Shown: in pieces, positions 1 to 7,170 of the stretch
Layout of the letters: each line of letters starts with the position of its first letter
Position numbering within the stretch: the stretch's first letter is position 1
Assembly (NCBI GenBank): GCA_003577005.1
Contig: QEUW01000275.1
Location: 1 to 19,885 of the forward strand
DNA: 19,885 nt
Source: Chloroflexota bacterium
Lineage (GTDB): Bacteria > Chloroflexota > Anaerolineae > Caldilineales > Caldilineaceae
Direction of reading: 5' to 3'
Notes under the pieces: generated by a model
Told to the model about the DNA's origin: nothing
Database searches by the model: none
The model's input: only the letters and a program-made list of their open reading frames with translations
Program-made: the position numbers and the translations under genes

Positions 1-1
1 A

Positions 2-1011
2 GAGGCGACCGAAGCGGCCATGAAGATCGCCCGCACCTACCACGTGGAGACGGGCAACCCAGAGAAGTACCGCATCATCTCGCGCTGGCAGAGCTGGCAT
101 GGCAACACCATCGGCGCCATGTCCATGTCGGGGCGGACGGCCTGGCGCAAGGATTATGGGCCGTACGTGCAGAACTTTCCGCACATCTCGCCGCCGATCC
201 CCTACCACTGCGCCTATTGCCAGCGTCACGGCGCCTGTACCTTGCAGTGCGCCGACGAACTGGAGCGGGTGATCCACCAGGAAGGGGCGCATAACATCGC
301 TGCCTTTATCGCCGAGTCAATCTTGGGCACTTCTGCCGCGGGTGTCACGCCGCCGCCGGACTATTACCCGCGCATCCGTGAGATCTGCGACCGCCACAAC
401 ATTCTCATGATCGTGGATGAAGTAGTCACCGGTTTTGGCCGCACAGGGATCGACTTTGCCATCCAACACTGGGGCGTGACGCCAGATATCATCTGTACGG
501 GCAAGGGGTTGAGCAGCGGCTATACGATGAACGGATCTATGATGCGATCTATCAGAAGGCGAAATCTTTTGTCCACGGCCACACCTATGGCGGCAATCCA
601 CTCTCGTGTGCGGTTGCGTTGGCCGTGCAGCAGTATGTGCAACAGCACGATCTAGTGGCCCGCTGTGCGCAGATGGGCGAACTGATGCTGTCAAAACTCA
701 AGCCGCTGGAGGATCTGCCCATCGTCGGCGAGGTGCGGGGTAAGGGGTTGTTGATCGGCATCGAGTTTGTGGCCGACAAGGAGAGCCATGCGCCCTTTGA
801 CCCAGGATTAGGCATCACGGCGCGCGTGGTTGATAAGGCCTTTGAGCAGGGGGTGCTGGTCATGCCGGGCGCACCGGGGTTGGTCGATGGTGTGGCGGGC
901 GACCACATCGCGATCAGCCCACCGTTTACGGTCACCGAGGACCAGGTACAGCAGGTGGTGGATGTGTTGGCGGCGTCCATCCGCAGCGTGGCGGGGGATC
1001 TGGGATATTGA
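2..1011 (+). pseudogene. Class III PLP aminotransferase, 5'-truncated by window and frameshifted
   Basis: The gene is open from base 2 (E-A-T-E-A-A-M-K), so its true start lies upstream of the window. The protein is a fold-type I, class III aminotransferase: it shows the aspartate motif IVDEVVTGFGRTG (D from the codon triplet near 415), then DIICTGKGLSSG with the Schiff-base lysine at codon 503-505. Reading frame 2 fails right after GLSSGY; the protein resumes in frame 1 from base 526 (DERIYDAIYQKAKSFVHGHTYGGNP) and runs to the TGA at 1009-1011. Compared with the intact paralogue at 7171-8514, the P-x-G-A loop after GLSSG is missing, consistent with a deletion of about 22 bases near 525. It is therefore probably inactive, unless the deletion is a sequencing artefact. 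A cysteine-rich stretch (HCAYCQRHGAC) in the middle distinguishes it from the paralogue. Substrate unknown. Confidence 0.85.
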
Positions 1012-1015
1012 GCGT

Positions 1016-1044
1016 GGTAGGGCAAGATGGCATCTTGCCCTACC
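1016..1044. repeat. Perfect palindrome, GGTAGGGCA...TGCCCTACC family
   Basis: Arms 1016-1028 and 1032-1044 are exact reverse complements (13 bp), with a 3-base loop GGC. It begins 4 bases after the aminotransferase stop and ends before the GNAT start. No T-run follows, so it is not a canonical intrinsic terminator. The ends match those of the larger palindrome at 10737-10793, suggesting a dispersed repeat family. Confidence 0.85.
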
Positions 1045-1077
1045 GGCGGTGGACTGGCAGAAACAATGGAGAGAACA

Positions 1078-1887
1078 ATGCTCTTTGTCGACCTGACGAC
1101 GGCCGCCCGGCTGGAAGCTGCCCAGGCCTGGCGCGGAGTCTACTATGCGTTGGCGCACGGGTCGCTGGAACCGGCCTCCCAAAGCACGGTGCTGGCAGTC
1201 GCCGGCGGCCAGGTGATCTACAGTGGTCCGGGTTTGCCGGTCAACCGGGCAATCGGTTTGGGCATGGGCGCGCCAGCCACAGCAGAAGATCTCGATAGCA
1301 TTGAAGAGTTCTTCCGGAGCCGGGGCGAAAGACCGCAGATCGACCTCTGCCCACTGGCCGACGAGTCGCTGTTGGCGCTGTTGCGAGAGCACAACTATGG
1401 CATTGCCCGTTTTGCCAACGTCCTGGTGTGCCCATTACCCCAGTCGATACCGCCCACGGTTTCGCTCGGCGCCGCTGAGGTGCGAAGGGCAAAACCCGAC
1501 GAGGCGGACCTCTGGCTGCGTGTGGTCGCCCAGGGGTTCAGCGGCAGTGAGACGCCGCCGGAAGCCGACCTGCGTATCCTGGCCCCTAACTTTTACAGCG
1601 AAAATGCCCTGTGCTTTTTCGCCTGGCTGGATGGTGAGCCGGCCGGCGGTGGGGCCATGTACACCCATGATCGAGTCGCCGAGTTTGGCGGGGCCAGCAC
1701 ACGCGTCGCCTACCGGCGGCGGGGCGTGCAGACAGCCTTGCTCTATCACCGGTTGGCGGCTGCCTACGCCGCCGGGTGCGACCTGGCATTGGTCGTCACT
1801 GAGCCAGGTTCAGCTTCGCAGAAGAATGTGGAGCGGGCGGGGTTTCGCCTGGCGTATACGAAGACAATTATGGACTTGGCAACGTAG
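1078..1887 (+). CDS. GNAT family N-acetyltransferase
   Basis: A 269-residue protein whose C-terminal third carries a GNAT fold acetyl-CoA site: motif A-like TRVAYRRRGVQTALLYHRL followed by motif B-like SASQKNVERAGFRL and a final strand. The N-terminal half is a divergent domain, so this resembles two-domain GNATs with only one functional site. The start at 1078 is chosen because GGAGAG at 1068-1073 stands just upstream; an in-frame ATG at 1066 lacks such a site and a still longer extension would run into the palindrome at 1016-1044. Acceptor substrate cannot be told from sequence. It is convergent with the response-regulator gene, and its stop codon overlaps a G-rich heptad-like stretch (1887-1914). 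Confidence 0.85.
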   Translation: MLFVDLTTAARLEAAQAWRGVYYALAHGSLEPASQSTVLAVAGGQVIYSGPGLPVNRAIGLGMGAPATAEDLDSIEEFFRSRGERPQIDLCPLADESLLALLREHNYGIARFANVLVCPLPQSIPPTVSLGAAEVRRAKPDEADLWLRVVAQGFSGSETPPEADLRILAPNFYSENALCFFAWLDGEPAGGGAMYTHDRVAEFGGASTRVAYRRRGVQTALLYHRLAAAYAAGCDLALVVTEPGSASQKNVERAGFRLAYTKTIMDLAT

Positions 1888-1914
1888 GGTTAGGGAGTGG
1901 GGAAGGGGGAGTGA
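1887..1914 (+). repeat. G-rich degenerate heptad array (4 units)
   Basis: Four consecutive 7-base units of approximate pattern GG(A/G)(A/G/T)(T/G)(G/A)(G/A) run from the last base of the GNAT stop codon into the convergent gap. The match between units is weak, and simple G-richness could explain it. It is listed because the phase and gene-boundary position match the clearer arrays elsewhere in the window. Confidence 0.4.
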
Positions 1915-1942
1915 AAACGTGCAGATGGGCAGCTATCTACGC

Positions 1943-2599
1943 CTACAGCAAGCCAAGTTCGCGACCGCGCAGGGCAGCCTGGGTGCGGTCGCGGACGCCG
2001 ATCTTTTGCAGGAGCGCGGTCACGTAGTTTTTGACTGTGCCTTCGGCCAGGAAGAGTCTATCGGCAATCTCGCGGTTGCTGTGACCCTGGGCCACCAGAC
2101 GCAGCACCTCGATTTCGCGTTCGGAAAGCGGCTCGGCTAGACCGGCGTCGGGTGGGCGAACCGGCGGTGCCAGTCGGGCAAACTGGTTGACCACTTTACG
2201 GGTTACAGCCGGGTCGATGAGGGCGCCGCCCTTGTGGACAGTGCGGATCGCCGCAGCCAGTTCGGCGCCGGAGATAGCCTTGAGCAGATACCCCAACGCA
2301 CCGGCGCGCAACCCCTCAAAGACATACTCATCATCGTCAAAAGTCGTCAGGATGATCACCCTGGCATCGGGCTGGCGCTCGCGCAGACGACGGGTGGCCT
2401 CCACGCCATCCATCCCCGGCATACGAACATCCATCAGGGTGACACCGGGTTGTAACTCAGCGGCCAGTGCCAGCGCGGCTTCACCGTCCTCGGCCTCGCC
2501 GACAACCTCCAGGTCAGGTTCGAGTTCGAGGAGGGTGCGCAGGCCATCGCGCATGAGGCGCTGGTCATCGACGAGGAGGACTCGAATTCGCTCTAGCAT
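1943..2599 (-). CDS. NarL/LiaR-type response regulator (REC + LuxR HTH)
   Basis: A 218-residue two-domain transcription factor. The receiver domain has the acidic pair D11-D12, phospho-acceptor D57 (TLMDVRMPGMDG), T85/T86 and K107 (GYLLK). The C-terminal LuxR-type helix-turn-helix runs from about residue 155 (LSEREIEVLRLVAQGHSNREIA, then GTVKNYV). This is the standard architecture of DNA-binding regulators paired with HisKA_3 kinases, and the cognate kinase is immediately upstream. The start ATG (2597-2599) has a strong AAGGAGAG site and lies inside the end of the kinase gene (35-base overlap), implying translational coupling. Targets cannot be read from this window; autoregulation of the operon is possible. 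Confidence 0.95.
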   Translation of the reverse strand: MLERIRVLLVDDQRLMRDGLRTLLELEPDLEVVGEAEDGEAALALAAELQPGVTLMDVRMPGMDGVEATRRLRERQPDARVIILTTFDDDEYVFEGLRAGALGYLLKAISGAELAAAIRTVHKGGALIDPAVTRKVVNQFARLAPPVRPPDAGLAEPLSEREIEVLRLVAQGHSNREIADRLFLAEGTVKNYVTALLQKIGVRDRTQAALRGRELGLL

Positions 2600-3917
2600 T
2601 TTTGCTCTCCTTGGTCTCCTCGATCACTTGAGCACAGATAATTGTGGGGATTGTAGAGAATTGGGGAGATTGTTCGGCATTCAAACCGGTTTCATCGGCC
2701 GGCAACGGTAGCGGTAGTGGTAAATTCATGGCCAACTGGACACCGCCGGATGACCCATTGCGGATGACGAACCGGCCACCTAACTGTTGGGCACGCTCAT
2801 CCAGTCCAGACAGGCCATAGCCGCTTGTTCCTCCCGCAGGCAACCCTCGTCCATCATCAGTGATCGTCAATTGAATTTCAGGGTTGACCTTGCCGTCGGC
2901 AACATTCATGTCGCCCATCGCACGGACCTGGATCCAGACGGTGCGAGCGTCCGCATGGCGCTGCACATTGGTCAACGCCTCCTGCGCCATGCGAAAGAGG
3001 GCGTGGCGATGCTCGGGCGGCAGGGGTGGCATCTTGACCGGCAGGCTGAGGTGGGTCGTGATGCCAGTTGCTTCCTGAAAATGGTTGGCCAGCCGGGTCA
3101 AGGCGCTGGGCAGGCTGAGATCTTCTTCGACCGGCGCCCGCAACGCGGCCACGGTCCGGCGCAGTTCGGCCAACCCTTCGACCACCTGGGCATGGACGGT
3201 GGCGACCATACGCGTTGCCTTGTCCGGGTCACGTGGGATGAGCCGCTGCGCCCCTTCCAGTTGGACGGCGGCCACGGTCAGCCGGTGGCCGAGCGTGTCG
3301 TGCATCTCGCGCGCCAGGCGGTTGCGCTCTTGGGTGATGGCAAATTCCTCGGCGTTGGCGGCATAGTCCATCAACTGGCGGTGCGCAATCTGCAACTCGG
3401 TGAGGAGACGTTGACTTTCGCTGTGAGCAAGTTCCGCCCGTTGTTGTGCGCTGGCAGCCGATCCGACAAAGAGATAGCCAGAGGTGATTGCTGACCCATG
3501 CAAAATCGCCATGGGGAAGTCACCTGTCGCCAGCCCTAGAAAGAGAGTGGTCATTCCGCCCCACACAACAATCCAAAACAGTCCTGTCCGCCAGGGGTGC
3601 AGCGACATCACTTCGGCGCTCAAGACAAAGAAGATCACGATCAGACCCGTCAGGCTGGCGTTGAGCCAAAAAAGAGCCGCAATCATAGCCGTGCCCAGCA
3701 AATAGCGGAGCGGGTTTCGCAACAACTGCTCCGGCTGCCAGGGATAAATGACTAGCCAGATCAGCCCCCCCAACACGGGCAGCGCCAACCAGCGCCGGGG
3801 GTCCTCCGGCCTATAGTCGAGAAAAATGAGACCCGCCACGGCGATGATCGTCAGCAGGCCCAGCCAGTCCATCCAGTGAAGCGGCCTGAGCTGCCTCTCA
3901 GGCAAAGAATGGTTCAT
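2565..3917 (-). CDS. Sensor histidine kinase, HisKA_3 family
   Basis: A 450-residue membrane kinase. Residues ~15-152 contain five or six hydrophobic segments without a large extracellular loop, as in intramembrane-sensing LiaS/DesK-like kinases. A coiled linker (~160-195) leads to the HisKA_3 dimerisation helix with phospho-acceptor H206 (RLAREMHDTLGHR). The ATPase domain has the N-box-like QEALTNVQRHA, then DDGRGLP and a glycine-rich SGYGLSGLDERA. After the ATPase there is an unusual ~50-residue tail, starting with a Leu-Pro repeat, that overlaps the regulator start. It lies 12 bases downstream of the DUF2306-like gene, no clear ribosome-binding site precedes its ATG, and it is likely translated by coupling. 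Confidence 0.93.
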   Translation of the reverse strand: MNHSLPERQLRPLHWMDWLGLLTIIAVAGLIFLDYRPEDPRRWLALPVLGGLIWLVIYPWQPEQLLRNPLRYLLGTAMIAALFWLNASLTGLIVIFFVLSAEVMSLHPWRTGLFWIVVWGGMTTLFLGLATGDFPMAILHGSAITSGYLFVGSAASAQQRAELAHSESQRLLTELQIAHRQLMDYAANAEEFAITQERNRLAREMHDTLGHRLTVAAVQLEGAQRLIPRDPDKATRMVATVHAQVVEGLAELRRTVAALRAPVEEDLSLPSALTRLANHFQEATGITTHLSLPVKMPPLPPEHRHALFRMAQEALTNVQRHADARTVWIQVRAMGDMNVADGKVNPEIQLTITDDGRGLPAGGTSGYGLSGLDERAQQLGGRFVIRNGSSGGVQLAMNLPLPLPLPADETGLNAEQSPQFSTIPTIICAQVIEETKESKNARANSSPPRR

Positions 3918-3929
3918 CGAATGCTCAGG

Positions 3930-4724
3930 TTATGAAGGAATTGTGGCCGAAACGTCGTCATGACCCCGGACGCTCCCTGCACTTGCCGATTGCCGGGTAA
4001 ACACTCGCTGGTAGCGGCGAATCCAGTAGGCAACCACCACAGTGCCGACGGCGGCGGGCGTCACCCACACGGTCCACTGGACAGAAAAGGGCAGGTGCGG
4101 CCCCACCTGCTGCACCATGAGCGCGGTCAGCAGGGCCACGTACGAACCCAACATCCGCTCCATATGATAATACCACCACCACTGCGGGTCTGTCGAGGGG
4201 GCGCGGAACATGCGCAGGTCGGTGATGGTATCGTTTACGATCAGCAGGCCGAACACAATCGGCAGCACAACAAAGATGATTTGGCCGCCCCCACTGGGAA
4301 TCCACGCCCCCGTAAGGCCCAACGCCGTCAGTACACCCCAGACGACGAGTGCCACGCCGGCTGCCAGCGTCACACCAGCGCTGGCCCAATCAAACCAGAT
4401 CGGGCCGTGTCCCTGCAACGGGCGCTTGCGATAGAGCACACGGTATCCGCTCAGCGCCGCGTAAAAGCTCAAGATTGTCACGCCGAGCAGAAAGAGATTG
4501 AAGCGCCAGCCCAGCAAGATCAGCGCGGTGGCGTTGGTCAGGAACATGCTCCAGAAATAGGCCTTGCCCCACTGCCGATGAGTTGAGCCTCCTTTGCGAG
4601 TGATCATAGCGACCGGCGCCACGACCAGCGCAAAGAGCGCACCGAAGACATGTGCAGTGATCAGCCAGAAATGCAGGTTGGAATAGTAGTGTGAGTCAAC
4701 CAACTGCATAAACAGATCCATCAT
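3930..4724 (-). CDS. Multi-pass membrane protein, DUF2306-like
   Basis: A 264-residue integral membrane protein with about seven hydrophobic helices (roughly 18-40, 55-73, 78-95, 113-135, 147-164, 190-206, 216-236). Conserved-looking polar features at helix ends are H25, the STHRQWGKAY stretch (H49) and YYHMERMLGSY (H187). This spacing resembles predicted membrane proteins of the DUF2306 type, where histidines have been suggested to bind heme or metal; that role is not demonstrated here. It is the first gene of the operon with the kinase and regulator, so it may be a sensory accessory or membrane-state partner (inference). The start has GGAGG about six bases upstream; a second ATG follows immediately. 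Confidence 0.8.
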   Translation of the reverse strand: MMDLFMQLVDSHYYSNLHFWLITAHVFGALFALVVAPVAMITRKGGSTHRQWGKAYFWSMFLTNATALILLGWRFNLFLLGVTILSFYAALSGYRVLYRKRPLQGHGPIWFDWASAGVTLAAGVALVVWGVLTALGLTGAWIPSGGGQIIFVVLPIVFGLLIVNDTITDLRMFRAPSTDPQWWWYYHMERMLGSYVALLTALMVQQVGPHLPFSVQWTVWVTPAAVGTVVVAYWIRRYQRVFTRQSASAGSVRGHDDVSATIPS

Positions 4725-4887
4725 CTATCTCCTCCAGAACGGATGCTTTTCTGGCTGAGAGGATAGCAAGGTGCGGGTCACGTTGGCGAGTGCCAAAGGT
4801 CACCCCCTCGGTCATTTGTAGGACAAGGTGGTATGTTGTCTATCTGCCTTATTGCGACTAGGTGCGTCAGAGTTTGGGGTGGCGCAA

Positions 4888-4977
4888 GCATCCGGGAAAG
4901 GGCTGCCATCGCGCTGAACGACCAGAGCTTCTCTGGCCCTTTCCCGGAATGCTGGTTACAGCGTGCGCGATGGCAGC
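4888..4977. repeat. Permuted (interlocked) inverted repeat A-B-C-C'-A'-B'
   Basis: Arm A (4888-4902) pairs with A' (4937-4952), 15 bp with a single extra A in A'. Arm B (4902-4914) pairs exactly with B' (4965-4977), 13 bp. Between them a small hairpin C (4922-4927 with 4931-4936, CTT loop) abuts A'. The order A-B-A'-B' is crossed, not nested, so the two long stems are topologically a pseudoknot or mutually exclusive. The element sits just upstream of the promoter at 5010-5038. Confidence 0.8.
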
Positions 4978-5009
4978 TTACGCTACCTATCCGGTTCCGA
5001 GTTGGCTGC

Positions 5010-5038
5010 TTGGCGCGGAAAGCGGCAAGTGGTATACT
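5010..5038 (+). promoter_or_regulatory. Predicted sigma70-type promoter for the M20 peptidase gene
   Basis: TTGGCG (5010-5015) and TATACT (5033-5038) are separated by 17 bases, matching the consensus at 4/6 and 5/6 positions. The implied transcript start (~5045) gives a ~40-base leader before the ATG at 5085, supporting that start over the longer open frame. Prediction only. Confidence 0.5.
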
Positions 5039-5084
5039 GCCATTCACCGAAGTGCAACCTAGTGAGTCCCAAGCGAGCAGCGCC

Positions 5085-6299
5085 ATGTCTTCCACATCTG
5101 CTACCGATTTATCTCCAGAGCTGGTTGAGGTGATTCGTCAGGCGGTCAACCCCCAACGACTGATCGACACAGCCATCCATCTCATCGATGCACCTAGCCC
5201 GACTTGCAATGCTGGTGTCGTGGCCGACCGGCTAGCTCATCTGCTTGCAGAAGATAGTTTCACTGTCGAACGCCCGGTGGCGGATTGGCCGGAGGCGCCT
5301 GCGGTGGTCGTTCGCTACGAGACCGGCAAGCCTGGTCGCACCCTCCAGTTCGACGGCCACCTCGACACGGTGCATCTGCCCTTTGTGCCTCCGCGAGTCG
5401 AGGATGGTATTCTTTACGGTTCCGGCGCATCGGACATGAAAGGGGGGATCGCCGCCTTTGTCGAGACGCTGCGAGTGCTGCGCGAGACGGCTACCTTGCC
5501 GGGTGGCGCTATCCTGCTCACGGCCCATGACCATCACGAAGGCCCGTGGGGGGACCGGCGTCAGGTTCACGCCTTCCTGCGCGACGGGATCGTGGGTGAC
5601 GCCGTCCTCCTGCCCGAATATCTGGCCGACCGGCTGCCGCTGGCCGGGCGCGGCATGGCGATCTTTGAGGTGAGCATCACCCGTACGGGCGACCCGGTGC
5701 ATGAAGTACTGCGCCCGCCCGGCCAGCCCGATGTGGTCAAGACCGGCGCCGAATTGGTAGTTCGTCTGCACCAGTTGCACGACCGGCTCAAAACGATCCG
5801 CTTGCCGCACGCCGGCCATGATTCGGCCTTTGTCGGGAAATTCCACGCCGGCGAGATCTACAACCAGTCGCCCACTCTCTGCACACTGGCCGGGACGCGG
5901 CGCTGGGTCACACCGGGGAGCGGGGCAGCGGTGCGCGCCGAGTTCGAGCAGTTGCTGGCCGATCTGGCGCAGGAGACGGGCACAGAGATCAGCGCCAATT
6001 ATGAGTTGCAGGGTGAAGCCTTCCGCATCGACCCGGCGCACCCGGTTGTCCACGCCTTTCAGGGGGCATACACGGCAATCAGCGGCTCTCCACTGCCTTT
6101 AGGCGCCAAACCCTTTGTCGACGACGGCAACACCTACGCCGGTCTGGGCGGCATCCCCGCCATCACCCACGGACCGGATGCGAAAGGCGCGCATACGCTC
6201 AACGAGGCCGTGCCGGTGGCGGAACTCGTGCGCGTGGCGCAGGTCTATGCGCTGACGGCGATTGGGTTTTGTGGGGGAGGGGCAGAGACTCGAGAGTAG
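5085..6299 (+). CDS. M20 family metallopeptidase/deacylase
   Basis: A 404-residue cytosolic di-zinc hydrolase of the ArgE/DapE/CPG2 superfamily. Visible ligands: H92 and catalytic D94 (GHLDTVHLPF), bridging D117 (GASDMKGG), E152, a likely E178 (LLPEYL) and the final H370 (KGAHTLNE). The central dimerisation domain lies around residues 190-300. Unusually, the position normally occupied by the catalytic base (first Glu of the family's E-E pair) reads HDHHEGPWG, so the pair appears as His151-Glu152. The substrate (acylated amino acid, dipeptide or other amide) is not determinable. The start at 5085 is chosen because of the promoter just upstream and typical family length. The last codons and stop lie in the heptad array at 6285-6312, which also supplies the ribosome-binding site of the next gene. 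Confidence 0.9.
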   Translation: MSSTSATDLSPELVEVIRQAVNPQRLIDTAIHLIDAPSPTCNAGVVADRLAHLLAEDSFTVERPVADWPEAPAVVVRYETGKPGRTLQFDGHLDTVHLPFVPPRVEDGILYGSGASDMKGGIAAFVETLRVLRETATLPGGAILLTAHDHHEGPWGDRRQVHAFLRDGIVGDAVLLPEYLADRLPLAGRGMAIFEVSITRTGDPVHEVLRPPGQPDVVKTGAELVVRLHQLHDRLKTIRLPHAGHDSAFVGKFHAGEIYNQSPTLCTLAGTRRWVTPGSGAAVRAEFEQLLADLAQETGTEISANYELQGEAFRIDPAHPVVHAFQGAYTAISGSPLPLGAKPFVDDGNTYAGLGGIPAITHGPDAKGAHTLNEAVPVAELVRVAQVYALTAIGFCGGGAETRE

Positions 6300-6312
6300 A
6301 GACTGGAGAGAG
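6285..6312 (+). repeat. Heptad array GAGA(C/G)(T/A)N, four exact-length units
   Basis: Four contiguous 7-base units fill exactly 28 bases: 6285 GAGACTC, 6292 GAGAGTA, 6299 GAGACTG and 6306 GAGAGAG. The array encodes the last residues and TAG stop of the peptidase (6297-6299) and contains the GGAGAG ribosome-binding site of the next gene, whose ATG is at 6315. Confidence 0.8.
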
Positions 6313-6314
6313 CT

Positions 6315-7136
6315 ATGGGGCGGTTTATTGATCTACGTACAGATTTTGGTTTCAAGCGGCTCTTTGGACAGGAAGACAGCAAGGATATTTTGGCACAGTT
6401 CCTCTTTGACGTGTTGGCCCTACCGCATCCGATCCAGGAACTCAGTTTCATTCCGCCTGAGCAACTGCCCCGTTCGCCCGAAGACCGGCGGGGAATCTAT
6501 GATGTCTACTGCGTTGACACAATGGTCCGTCGCTTTATCGTCGAGATGCAACAAGGGCACCAAGTCAATATCAAGGAGTGTGCGCTCTTCTATAGTACCT
6601 TTGCTATCACCTACCAGGCGCAGCGTGGCGCTGATTGGCAGTTCAATCTGCTGCCGGTCTACTGTATTGCGATTCTCGACTTTGTCCTGATCGATGATGA
6701 CACACGGTATCTACGGCGTATTGAACTACTGGACGTGGAAACCAAGGAGACTTTCTACGAGAAGTTTACGTTGGTCTTTATTGAACTGGCAAAATTTAAT
6801 CGCCCGCTGTCAGAAACATCACCGGTTGACAAATGGATCTATCTGCTCAAATATATGCCTGAACTTCAGAGCATCCCCGCCGAACTGGCCCAGGAGCCGT
6901 TCACGACAGCGTTTGCCGTTGCCGAAGAGGCTGCCTTGTCACCAGAGGAACGCTGGCTTTATGAGGGTAGTCTAAAGCAGGCTCGCGACATCAATGCTCG
7001 ACTGGCGTCGGCACGCCGTGATGAAAGGATAGCTATCGCACGCTCTATGCTTGCCCGTGGTCTTGAACCACAACTCATTTTGGAATTGACTGGACTGTCC
7101 GAGGCTGACTTGAAGCTAATACAAGAACAATTGTAG
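6315..7136 (+). CDS. Rpn family recombination-promoting nuclease / PD-(D/E)XK transposase-like protein
   Basis: A 273-residue protein that begins with the family signature (LRTDFGFKRLFGQEDSKDIL) followed by a PD-(D/E)XK-like nuclease core: D68 region in IYDVYCVDTMVRRFIVEMQQGHQVN, with the E-x-Q catalytic motif typical of RpnA and PF12784 proteins. The C-terminal ~70 residues are helical and end in LILELTGLSEADLKLIQEQL, like the variable helical tails of the family. E. coli Rpn proteins are DNA endonucleases that promote recA-independent recombination; that role is transferred by family only. Base composition looks more AT-rich than its neighbours, consistent with transfer. The start has GGAGAG 5 bases upstream, supplied by the heptad array. 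Confidence 0.88.
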   Translation: MGRFIDLRTDFGFKRLFGQEDSKDILAQFLFDVLALPHPIQELSFIPPEQLPRSPEDRRGIYDVYCVDTMVRRFIVEMQQGHQVNIKECALFYSTFAITYQAQRGADWQFNLLPVYCIAILDFVLIDDDTRYLRRIELLDVETKETFYEKFTLVFIELAKFNRPLSETSPVDKWIYLLKYMPELQSIPAELAQEPFTTAFAVAEEAALSPEERWLYEGSLKQARDINARLASARRDERIAIARSMLARGLEPQLILELTGLSEADLKLIQEQL

Positions 7137-7170
7137 GTTATATAGCCCAAATCAATTCGAGAGAACCTTT

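Larger units (their letters stand above)
4725..5084. other. Divergent intergenic region (360 bp)
   Basis: This gap separates the leftward membrane-protein/kinase/regulator operon from the rightward peptidase. It holds a short palindrome TTGGC-GAGT-GCCAA (4783-4796), the permuted inverted repeat at 4888-4977, and the rightward promoter at 5010-5038. A weak leftward promoter can be suggested (minus-strand TAGACA at 4842-4837 and TACAAA at 4820-4815, 16-base spacer). An open frame reaches back to 4833 but is not convincing as coding sequence. Confidence 0.6.

Noticed and set aside
4833..5084. N-terminal extension of the M20 peptidase
   Set aside because: The segment contains the crossed inverted repeat and the promoter, and the M20 domain is complete from 5085.
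6315..7136. A conventional insertion sequence around the Rpn-like gene
   Set aside because: No terminal inverted repeats or target duplications were seen flanking it, and the gene follows its neighbour's heptad array directly.
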